Assembly (NCBI GenBank): GCA_947589095.1 | Contig: CANQBX010000012.1 | Coordinates: 1 to 64,000 of the forward strand | DNA: 64,000 bases | Source of the DNA: an uncultured Lachnospiraceae bacterium | GTDB taxonomy: Bacteria; Bacillota; Clostridia; Lachnospirales; Lachnospiraceae | Direction of reading: 5' to 3' | Shown: positions 7,933-15,692 of the stretch, piece after piece | Position numbering within the stretch: the first letter of the stretch is position 1 | Layout of the letters: the number at the start of each line of letters is the position of its first letter | Translations under genes and position numbers: made by a program | Notes under the pieces: model-generated | The model's database searches: none | Seen by the model: the letters and a program-made list of their open reading frames with translations, nothing else | Told to the model about the DNA's origin: nothing

Positions 7933-9755
7933 CCCTGCGGGCGGAGCGTCGGTGACGCCTTGCCTGTATTCTCCGGCGTTTTGGGAACAGAGAAGCTGAT
8001 ACAGGTTCCCTGCCCGCGGATACTTATGACCGAGAGGCCCGGGTTGCCAGGGTAAGAGAGAATGAGCCTGCGGTGGATGTTCTTCACGCCGATGCGCGAA
8101 TTGGAGCCGGGTTCTTCGCGGTCGAGAGAAGCGCGCAGGTTGTAAAGAGTTTTCTTATCCATGCCGGAGCCGGTGTCGAGTATGTGGATGCGCAGACAGT
8201 CTTCGCGGTTCAGGATTTTTATTCGTATAATGCAGCGATCCTCCGGTCCGGAAATGCTGTACCGGATGCTGTTTTCAACGAGAGGCTGGAAGAGGAGCCG
8301 CAGAACAGAGTATTTTTTGCATTCTTCATCATAATCCCATAAAAGGGAGATCTGCCCCGGATAATGAAATTTCTGGATCTCAAAGTATTCTTTGCAGGCC
8401 TGGATCTCTTCGCCCAATGGGACGGGAGTGGAGGAGTCCTCCAGGGCATATCGCAGGATATCCGACAGATAATGGATCAGCTGGCTTGCCGCGGCCTGAT
8501 ACCCTTCTTTCTTGATGATCTCCATATCGATCGACTGCAGCGTATTAAAGAAAAAGTGCGGATTGATCTGAAGCTGCAGAGCCATCAGATCGCTTTTTGT
8601 TTTCTTAAGCTCGGATTCCCGGATCTGAAGCGTCAGCATATTATTCCGGATGAAGGTCTGGATTACCTGATTCAGGATCAGATTGTATTCGTCCAGTTCC
8701 CGTTTGTTCTCCAGAATAGTCGAATCGGCCTGATACGTCCCTCTTTCAACGTTGCTGAATATATCAAGCAGGCGTTCGATCTGATTAAAACTCCTGTTTG
8801 TCATGTAGAGGCTGAACAGAAGGCAGAACACCGCGGCGGTAATAACCCCGATGATGACGCAGTAAATGATTTGATACAGGAGCTGGTAGATATCCCTGCG
8901 TGGGACAAGGGAGAGAAAATGCAGGTTCAGCTTTCCGAGCGTGCAGTCGGTCAGAATATAGGCGTCGCCCCTGTAATGGACCGTGCCGGAGACTCCCCGG
9001 CTTTTTTGGCTGCCAAAGGTAAGCTGGGAAAGGATATCCCTATCGGGATCAAACTGCATAGACTGGGCATTCGGATTGGCAAAGAGGAGCTGTCCGGATG
9101 AATCCGTCACGATGATCGCCTCGTTCGGATAGTTCTCAATGGAAGAAAGCTTCTCGGAAAGCGTCTGAATATTTAGGTTCGTTACAAGGACCCCGTCATA
9201 ATATTTGATCCTTCGGAAGAGGGTGACAGCCGTATGCTCCGATTCAAATTCATAATTGGAGAAGGAGCGCTTCTCAACCCAGCTTGTTACCCCGGGATCC
9301 TGCTGCAGATAACTGTCCAGCCAGCCGGTATCGGTGGCGGAACGAATCGTCTGAACGTCTTTGTTGGTCTGATAAAACATATCATGGTTATTCGCCAGAT
9401 AGATATATATGGATTCCACATTGTTAAAATTGGTAACCGAGTTTTCCAGGATCGAGGAGATCAGGTCTTTGGCGATGTATTCCTTGTAGTCGAGCGATTT
9501 CTGATTCAGGATCTTATGAAGCGAACCGGAAACAGCTGTGCTGTTGTTAAAGATCGCGGCAAGGCCGTCGCTCTGGGACATGATCTCATTAATCAGTTCC
9601 GAACCGATGAGAAACGTACTTTCTGATTTTTGGTTAATATCCCGGCGGATACGGATAAATGAATAAATTGACAGAATAATCCCCATGATAAGAACGGGAA
9701 GGGAAAAAACAAGAAAATACTGAAAAAACTTGCGGAAGAAATATCTTCGTTTCAT
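7911..9755 (-). CDS. YesM-type sensor histidine kinase
   Basis: The 614-residue protein has an N-terminal membrane helix (about 14-35), a long extracytoplasmic sensor region, a second helix (about 285-310), a linker, then a His_kinase domain of the YesM/LytS kind with QINPHFFFNTLQSIDM (phosphoacceptor His) and a HATPase domain with the G box DTGSGMDKKT. Start at 9755 follows CAGGAGG. It is translated 3 bp after the response regulator gene, so the two form an operon. YesM-type kinases usually sense carbohydrates; here the divergent sugar transporter is the likely target. The ligand is unknown. Confidence 0.9.
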   Translation of the reverse strand: MKRRYFFRKFFQYFLVFSLPVLIMGIILSIYSFIRIRRDINQKSESTFLIGSELINEIMSQSDGLAAIFNNSTAVSGSLHKILNQKSLDYKEYIAKDLISSILENSVTNFNNVESIYIYLANNHDMFYQTNKDVQTIRSATDTGWLDSYLQQDPGVTSWVEKRSFSNYEFESEHTAVTLFRRIKYYDGVLVTNLNIQTLSEKLSSIENYPNEAIIVTDSSGQLLFANPNAQSMQFDPDRDILSQLTFGSQKSRGVSGTVHYRGDAYILTDCTLGKLNLHFLSLVPRRDIYQLLYQIIYCVIIGVITAAVFCLLFSLYMTNRSFNQIERLLDIFSNVERGTYQADSTILENKRELDEYNLILNQVIQTFIRNNMLTLQIRESELKKTKSDLMALQLQINPHFFFNTLQSIDMEIIKKEGYQAAASQLIHYLSDILRYALEDSSTPVPLGEEIQACKEYFEIQKFHYPGQISLLWDYDEECKKYSVLRLLFQPLVENSIRYSISGPEDRCIIRIKILNREDCLRIHILDTGSGMDKKTLYNLRASLDREEPGSNSRIGVKNIHRRLILSYPGNPGLSVISIRGQGTCISFSVPKTPENTGKASPTLRPQGNKAEPA

Positions 9756-9758
9756 GGT

Positions 9759-10532
9759 CTAGTCCTCCTGTATGGGATCGGACGGCGCGCGGCCTATGCG
9801 GTCGCGGAATTCTCTCGGCGTAATGTGGTAATACTGTTTGAAAGCCCTGGTGAAGTTTTTGGGATTGTCGTATCCGACCATCAGCGAGACTTCATAGGTC
9901 TTATAGTGGATATCCTTAAGGATTTCGGCGGCTTTTTCCATTCGGCACCGGGCGAGATAGTCGGAAAAGGTTTCTCCGGTGATCCGGCTGAACAGCCTGG
10001 AAAGGTAGCCGGGACTCAGACTGACGGAGACCGCCGCGCTTTCCAGAGAGGCGTCTGTCAGGTGAGAGGACACATACTGTTTTACTTCGGTGGCAATGCG
10101 CTCATGGTAAGAAAAATCATCTGCGGCCCGGAAATTCTCTTTCTCCTCCCGCTCAGGAGGCTGCATCTGCTCGCTGATACGGAGTACGGCGGCAGAAAGC
10201 TCCTCGTATTTGATCGGCTTAAGGAGAAAATCGTGTACCTGATACCGGATCGCCTGCTGGGCGTAATTGAACTGACGGTATCCGGTCAATACGATCACAT
10301 GGATAAAGTTCTGGCTTTCCCGAAGCATTTGAACCAGCTCCAGTCCGGTGATCCCCGGCAGACGGATGTCCGTGAGAAGAATATCCGCCGGATTCTGCAT
10401 CAGATACCGGTATGCGTCCTGCCCGTTTGCAAAATCGGCCACAACGGATACATTGAGGCTGCTCCAGGGAAACAGACTTTTCAGACAGTCCCGGAGATTG
10501 GTCTCATCTTCTACGATAACGAGTCTCAGCAT
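9759..10532 (-). CDS. YesN-type response regulator with AraC DNA-binding domain
   Basis: The 257-residue product has a receiver domain (about 1-120; VEDE acidic pocket, DILLTDIRLPG with the phospho-Asp, and a conserved Lys in LLKPIKY) and a C-terminal AraC/XylS domain with two helix-turn-helix motifs (LESAAVSVSLSPGYLSRLF and VSLMVGYDNPKNFTRAFKQYY). GGTGGAGG precedes the ATG. It is paired with the kinase downstream and divergent from the binding-protein gene, which it probably activates. YesN proteins are usually longer (about 350-500 residues), so this is a compact version. Confidence 0.9.
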   Translation of the reverse strand: MLRLVIVEDETNLRDCLKSLFPWSSLNVSVVADFANGQDAYRYLMQNPADILLTDIRLPGITGLELVQMLRESQNFIHVIVLTGYRQFNYAQQAIRYQVHDFLLKPIKYEELSAAVLRISEQMQPPEREEKENFRAADDFSYHERIATEVKQYVSSHLTDASLESAAVSVSLSPGYLSRLFSRITGETFSDYLARCRMEKAAEILKDIHYKTYEVSLMVGYDNPKNFTRAFKQYYHITPREFRDRIGRAPSDPIQED

Positions 10533-10595
10533 GCGATACCTCCACCTTTGCGCGCGAAAAGATACTTTATGTCATATAATGATACTTTTGGTTTT

Positions 10596-10625
10596 ATGTT
10601 AGCATAATAAAGGACTTTTTGTCAA
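10596..10625 (-). promoter_or_regulatory. promoter of the yesN-yesM-like operon
   Basis: On the minus strand TTGACA (10620-10625) is followed after 18 bp by TAACAT (10596-10601), about 65 bp before the regulator ATG. The same intergenic region must hold the control sites for the divergent transporter operon. Confidence 0.5.
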
Positions 10626-10697
10626 TACCGGCGCCTTTTTTTGGCGGTTGGAACATGTTACAGTACAGATACAAAATTAAAAAAGGAGGATAACTGT

Positions 10698-12074
10698 ATG
10701 AAAAGGAAACTAGCTGCTTTAGGACTATCTGTGGTCATGGTGTTTACACTGGCCGCATGCAGTCAGGATCAGGTCTCCACGGCGACGCAGGAGGAGTCAC
10801 TCAAAGAGACTACGGCCGCTCAGACGGCAGAAGAAACGCAGGCGGCAGAAACATCTGCCGCGGCGCAGACGGATGAAGATGTAACGCTGCGGTTTATGTG
10901 GTGGGGCAGTGATGTACGTCATCAGGCTACGCTGGACGTGATCGCTCAGTATGAGGCCCTCCATCCCAATGTCCGGATCGAAGCGGAGTACGGCGGCTAC
11001 GATGGGTATTTTGAGAAGCTGACGACTCAGCTTTCCGGGGGAACCGCTGCGGATATTTTCCAGTACAACGCGAATACCGTCAGCGATCTGCTCGCGATCG
11101 GAGATGTGTTTACGGATCTGAGCGATTACACGGATATCCTGGATATTTCCGGCTTCGATGAAGGATTTCTGGAGAGCTTTTCCTATGACGGCGACACGAT
11201 GATCGCGCTTCCTTCCGGTATAAACGGAGGTATATGGCTGACGAATACGGCGCTGCTGGATGAAGCCGGGATCAGCATGGAGGACATTAAGACATGGGAT
11301 GACTTTATCGCGGCCGGCATTCAGCTTCATGAGTACAATAACGATTATTACCTATTTAATATCGACATTGATACGCTTGGAAAGGAGCTGTTCGGATCCT
11401 TCATGGCCCAGCTGACAGGAGAGGATCTGATCGATACGGAGAATTACGAACTGAATTTTACCAGAGACGATCTGGAAAAGGTGTTCACCCTGATCGACAG
11501 CTTCTACAAAAATAATGTGGTGGAGCCTGCGGCTGACAGCGCGCCTTACGCTCTGCAGATCAATACGAACCCCAAGTGGATCAACCACGAGCTGGCGATG
11601 GCCTATGGCGCGACCAGCAACGTCTATACCGGATATTATGATTTTACGGAGGCAGCCGCAATGGATATGCCGATGTTCGAAGGAGCGAAGGAGAGCGGTA
11701 TCCTGTATATGCCTCCTCAGATGATCGCGATATCTTCTTCCTGCGAGCACCCGGAGATCGCTGCTGATTTCCTCAACTATTTCTATAATGATGAGAACGC
11801 GATCAACACATTGAAAGACTGCCGTTCGATCCAGCCGACCGAGAAGGGAAGAGAGATCTGCGAGGCGAACGGATATCTGGATCCGGTTCTGGTCAGCGCG
11901 GTTAATAAGGCGGTGGAAACGGGAACCAATCACCAGAATATCTATACGCCGGCGGAAATTGTTACGATCTTCCAGGACGCTACGGAAAAGCTGGCTTACG
12001 GTCAGGCAGATGTAGAGAGCATTACGGATGAGACCATGACGCTTCTGGAGGAAGCGCTGGAAAGATTCCGGTAA
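10698..12074 (+). CDS. extracellular sugar-binding lipoprotein of an ABC importer
   Basis: Start at 10698 follows AAAAGGAGGA. The 458-residue product begins with a lipoprotein signal (MKRKLAALGLSVVMVF, lipobox LAAC with Cys about residue 21), then a Ser/Thr/Glu/Ala-rich tether, then a family 1 solute-binding fold (RFMWWGSDVRHQATLDVI, and GGTAADIFQYN). It should be anchored outside the membrane and deliver a sugar or oligosaccharide to the two permeases that follow. The exact ligand cannot be read from the sequence. A possible weak promoter (TTGGAA-N16-TACAAA, 10648-10675) lies very close to the start. Confidence 0.9.
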   Translation: MKRKLAALGLSVVMVFTLAACSQDQVSTATQEESLKETTAAQTAEETQAAETSAAAQTDEDVTLRFMWWGSDVRHQATLDVIAQYEALHPNVRIEAEYGGYDGYFEKLTTQLSGGTAADIFQYNANTVSDLLAIGDVFTDLSDYTDILDISGFDEGFLESFSYDGDTMIALPSGINGGIWLTNTALLDEAGISMEDIKTWDDFIAAGIQLHEYNNDYYLFNIDIDTLGKELFGSFMAQLTGEDLIDTENYELNFTRDDLEKVFTLIDSFYKNNVVEPAADSAPYALQINTNPKWINHELAMAYGATSNVYTGYYDFTEAAAMDMPMFEGAKESGILYMPPQMIAISSSCEHPEIAADFLNYFYNDENAINTLKDCRSIQPTEKGREICEANGYLDPVLVSAVNKAVETGTNHQNIYTPAEIVTIFQDATEKLAYGQADVESITDETMTLLEEALERFR

Positions 12075-12087
12075 TCCGGTGTCGGGA

Positions 12088-12125
12088 GATGCCGCGGGCG
12101 CAGGGCGGCTGCGGCATCTTTCTTG
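12088..12125 (+). terminator. hairpin between binding protein and permease genes
   Basis: GATGCCGC (12088-12095) pairs perfectly with GCGGCATC (12111-12118), followed by the T-rich TTTCTTGTCTT. A partial terminator here would give more binding protein than permease, a common arrangement in such operons. Confidence 0.65.
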
Positions 12126-12223
12126 TCTTCCGGAATGCAAATCATGTACTGGGGGCTAAAGCGTTTTACGGGATCTTGAAGTCATCAGAATCAAATGAGT
12201 GAGACAGGGGGATTAGGGATAGG

Positions 12224-13096
12224 ATGAAACGAAGAATCGGGAAAATAGAGGGATATCTCTACATTCTTCCATGGATTGCAGGTTTTTTGCTGCTTCAGTT
12301 TCTGCCTTTAATCAATTCCTTCCGGTATTCTCTGACGAATATCCGGCTTGGAGGAGATTATGATTTTATCGGACTTGATAATTATGTGAGAATGTTCACG
12401 AAAGACAGGGATCTGGCCGGTTCGATGTGGGTAACGCTGAAATATATCCTCTTATCGGTACCGTCGAAGCTTCTGTTCGCGCTGGCGGTGGCGATGCTTT
12501 TAAATATGCGCATAAAAGGGATACGGATATTTCGAACCATATATTATCTTCCGTCGATACTGGGCGGGAGCGTAGCCATATCGGCTTTGTGGCGGGTAAT
12601 GTTTATGAAATCCGGGATCATCAATAACCTGTTCGGACTTTCCGTCAACTGGCTGGGGGATCCCCGGTACGCGCTTGCAACGATCACACTGATCGACGTC
12701 TGGCAGTTCGGTTCCTCCATGGTGCTGTTTTTTGCAGCGCTTAAGCAGGTATCCCAGGATCTTAAGGATGCGGCGCAGATCGACGGCGCGGGAAAGCTGC
12801 GCGTTTTCTTCTACATAACCCTGCCGATGATCAGCCCGATCATACTGTTTAACCTGGTAATGCAGACGATCAATACGCTTCAGAACTATACATCGGCTTA
12901 TGTGGTGACAGGCGGAGGCCCGATCAAATCGACCTATGTCATGGGCCTTAAGATATATGAAGATGCTTTCGTCAAGTCGAACCTTGGCTATGCCAGCGCG
13001 GAATCATGGCTTCTGTTTGTCTTCCTGCTTGCGCTTACGGGAGTGATATTCCTGTCGTCAAGATTCTGGGTATTCTATGCGGACGAAGGAGGATGA
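12224..13096 (+). CDS. ABC sugar transporter permease (UgpA/LplB type)
   Basis: The 290-residue protein has about six hydrophobic helices and, near residue 185, the cytoplasmic EAA loop DAAQIDGAGKLRVFFYITLP, which contacts the ATPase. This is the MalF/UgpA-type membrane subunit of a CUT1 carbohydrate importer. It follows the binding protein and precedes the second permease by 6 bp. No ATP-binding gene is present in the locus, so a shared MsmK-type ATPase encoded elsewhere is presumed. Substrate unknown. Confidence 0.92.
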   Translation: MKRRIGKIEGYLYILPWIAGFLLLQFLPLINSFRYSLTNIRLGGDYDFIGLDNYVRMFTKDRDLAGSMWVTLKYILLSVPSKLLFALAVAMLLNMRIKGIRIFRTIYYLPSILGGSVAISALWRVMFMKSGIINNLFGLSVNWLGDPRYALATITLIDVWQFGSSMVLFFAALKQVSQDLKDAAQIDGAGKLRVFFYITLPMISPIILFNLVMQTINTLQNYTSAYVVTGGGPIKSTYVMGLKIYEDAFVKSNLGYASAESWLLFVFLLALTGVIFLSSRFWVFYADEGG

Positions 13097-13102
13097 TGAG
13101 GA

Positions 13103-13939
13103 ATGCGTAAGAAGATCGGAAAATGGTGTTCGTTCCTCTTTGTGACGGCTTTGGGAATCTGTATGATATACCCCTTGATCTGGCTGTTTTTCGCGTCTTT
13201 TAAGACAAACAATGAGATCAATCTCGGTACGGCGCTGCTTCCGGAGCACTTCGATCCGTCGGGCTTTGTAAAGGGATGGCGTTCGACCGGACAGTATACG
13301 TTTACAGACTATTTTATCAATACATTTGTTATGGTGATACCGACCGTACTGTTTACGGTTCTGTCCTGTACGCTTACCGCTTATGGGTTCGCCAGATTTC
13401 GCTTTGCCGGGAACCGGTTTTTGTTCGGTCTCATGCTTTCCACGCTGATGGTTCCGAATTCGGTGCTGATCATCCCCAGATATCTTTTGTACCGGGATGT
13501 CGGGTGGCTGAATACATATATGCCGTTCTGGATGCCCGGACTTTTGGGGTGTTATCCGTTTTTTATCTATCAGGAGGTACAGTTTTTGCGGGGGGTCCCG
13601 CGGGAGCTGGATGAGGCGGCGAAGATTGACGGCTGCGGTTCTCTTCAGATCCTTGTGCGCATCCTTGTGCCGATCCTGAAACCGTCGCTGATGTCCGTGT
13701 GCATTTTTCAGACGATATGGACGTGGAACGATTTTATGAATCCGCTGATCTACATCAACAGCGTGTCGAAATACCCGATCGCCCTGGCGCTGCGGATGAG
13801 TCTCGACGTGGCGTCCTCCGCGAATTGGAATGAGATCATGGCAATGGCGTGTGTATCCATCGTTCCGCCGGTTATCCTGTTCTTCTGCCTGCAGAAGTAT
13901 TTTGTGGAGGGGATCGCGGCTACGGGACTTAAAGGATAG
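13103..13939 (+). CDS. ABC sugar transporter permease (UgpE/MalG type)
   Basis: The 278-residue protein has an N-terminal helix, a periplasmic loop, further membrane helices, and the EAA loop DEAAKIDGCGSLQILVRILVP near residue 170. It is the MalG/UgpE-type partner of the permease just upstream, with an AAGGAGGATGATGAGG ribosome site that overlaps the previous gene's end. Together they should form the channel of the importer. Confidence 0.92.
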   Translation: MRKKIGKWCSFLFVTALGICMIYPLIWLFFASFKTNNEINLGTALLPEHFDPSGFVKGWRSTGQYTFTDYFINTFVMVIPTVLFTVLSCTLTAYGFARFRFAGNRFLFGLMLSTLMVPNSVLIIPRYLLYRDVGWLNTYMPFWMPGLLGCYPFFIYQEVQFLRGVPRELDEAAKIDGCGSLQILVRILVPILKPSLMSVCIFQTIWTWNDFMNPLIYINSVSKYPIALALRMSLDVASSANWNEIMAMACVSIVPPVILFFCLQKYFVEGIAATGLKG

Positions 13940-13963
13940 AAGTGAAGAATACGGAAGGAGAGA

Positions 13964-15685
13964 ATGAAAATGGCTGAATTTGAATTTCGCGGGCTTGAGA
14001 TCCATGATTCGACACAGATCTGGAATCTGGATGAGATCCGCAGGCGGCTGGATTTCATGGTAAAGAATCACATGAACGCAATGGTATTCCATGAGCCGGG
14101 AATCGAAGACAAGATCGTTTTTCCGGCAAAATTTCTCGGAGGGAGCGGCGATCCGGCCAGTTATTACGACGCGTTTCTGGAAGTGGATCATGCGATCCTG
14201 TTTCATGCGCTCAGGGAGAATCTGAATCTGAACCGCAGGGATTACATGAACCATGTGATACGGGAGGCCAAAGAGGCCGGAGTGGATGTGTATTTTGAGA
14301 ATAAGGAGCTCTGGTTTTCTGATTTCATCCTGAAATACCGGAAGGAACTGATGCAGGACGGCGTCATCTGTCCCAGTGATCCGTTCTGGTATGAGGAATT
14401 TCTGCCGTACAAATATAAGGAACTGTTTCTGGCGCTGCCGGATCTTGCGGGGATCGTCTGCTCCATCGGTACAGGCGAAGCCAGGCTGGCTATCAGCAAT
14501 ACATTTGCCTGCAGCTGCGAGCGCTGCCGGAATCTGGATCCGGTGGATTGGTACAAAAATATGATCATGGCGCTGCACAAGCCGTTCCATGAGGCCGGGA
14601 AAAAGCTTATTATCCGTGATTTTATCTATACAAAGGATGAACAGGAGCGCTTCCGGAAAGCGTTTATGGATATGCCGGAGGAGATTGTTCTTTCCCTGAA
14701 GAATACGCCCCATGATTTTTATCCTACCTTCCCGGATAATCCGCTGATGGGGCAGGTATCGCCTCACCCGCAGATTACGGAATACGACGTAAACGGCCAG
14801 TTTTTCGGATGGGGAGCGCAGCCTTCGGCTATGCTTCAGGATATCCGCAGAAGGCTGCGCTATGCGAAAGACCATCAGGTGACCGGCTTCCTTGCGAGGA
14901 CAGACTGGGAAGGCGTGCAGGACTGGACGTGCTTCGATAATCCCAACATGGTAAATCTGTACGCGATAGCGGCCTATGCCGAGAATGAGGATACAAGAGA
15001 GGAAGAGATCTATCTGCGATGGCTTTCGGGAGAGCATATGATCCGGGAGGATCTGACGCCCGGTCAGCTGAAGCGTTGCGTCGATACGGTGAGAGATATC
15101 ATGGATGAGACCTGGCCGATCGTGGAAAAGACGAATTTTGTGAACGGATGCCTGTTTTCCAATGACAGCTGCATGCATCTTACTCCGGATCAGTTTACCT
15201 TCATCGGAGGAACCCATCACAGCCTGAGCGAGTGGGATCCGGAGAAGAAGGATGCCCTGGAAATGACGGTGGAAAATATTGAGCGGATCCTGCGAGATAA
15301 GGATGAAGCGCAGATGCTGTGCGAGAAACTGGCCGATAAGGTCTGCGCCGGCAATATGGGTCTGACAGAGAAGGCTTATGAAGATCTGAAAGAACACTTT
15401 GAGTTCATGCGCTGGCATGTGCGGGGATTCAGACTGACTGCGAGAGGGTACTGCTTTGGCCGGTATGTGAGGGAAGTAAAGGCGGACGAAGTGCTCCTGA
15501 ACGGGCAGACGGCCTTTGAACTGCTGGCCGGTACGATCCGTGAGATGGAAGAATACCATGACGCGGTCTGCAAGGAGCCGTTCATCAGCAAATATCCTTA
15601 CGACGCGCAGCTGAATCCGGAGCGGATCCGGTTCTATACGGATGCCCTGAGGCAGATCGCATTGGCCGCGAAGCGGCAGAAATGA
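13964..15685 (+). CDS. glycoside-hydrolase-like protein (alpha-glucuronidase-like fold), family uncertain
   Basis: The protein has 573 residues; the second ATG (13970) has better spacing to GGAAGGAG (13953-13960) than the first. There is no signal peptide, so it is cytoplasmic. The central part carries stretches that recall GH67/GH115 alpha-glucuronidases: a barrel-like N-terminal half, NGQFFGWGAQPSAMLQDIRR, and TGFLARTDWEGVQDWTCFDN followed by NLYAIAAYAE. A C-terminal helical domain follows. Acidic residues that could be catalytic are present, but I cannot align them. Its place right after the importer genes suggests it processes the imported sugar. Function is inference. Confidence 0.6.
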   Translation: MKMAEFEFRGLEIHDSTQIWNLDEIRRRLDFMVKNHMNAMVFHEPGIEDKIVFPAKFLGGSGDPASYYDAFLEVDHAILFHALRENLNLNRRDYMNHVIREAKEAGVDVYFENKELWFSDFILKYRKELMQDGVICPSDPFWYEEFLPYKYKELFLALPDLAGIVCSIGTGEARLAISNTFACSCERCRNLDPVDWYKNMIMALHKPFHEAGKKLIIRDFIYTKDEQERFRKAFMDMPEEIVLSLKNTPHDFYPTFPDNPLMGQVSPHPQITEYDVNGQFFGWGAQPSAMLQDIRRRLRYAKDHQVTGFLARTDWEGVQDWTCFDNPNMVNLYAIAAYAENEDTREEEIYLRWLSGEHMIREDLTPGQLKRCVDTVRDIMDETWPIVEKTNFVNGCLFSNDSCMHLTPDQFTFIGGTHHSLSEWDPEKKDALEMTVENIERILRDKDEAQMLCEKLADKVCAGNMGLTEKAYEDLKEHFEFMRWHVRGFRLTARGYCFGRYVREVKADEVLLNGQTAFELLAGTIREMEEYHDAVCKEPFISKYPYDAQLNPERIRFYTDALRQIALAAKRQK

Positions 15686-15692
15686 GGCGGGT

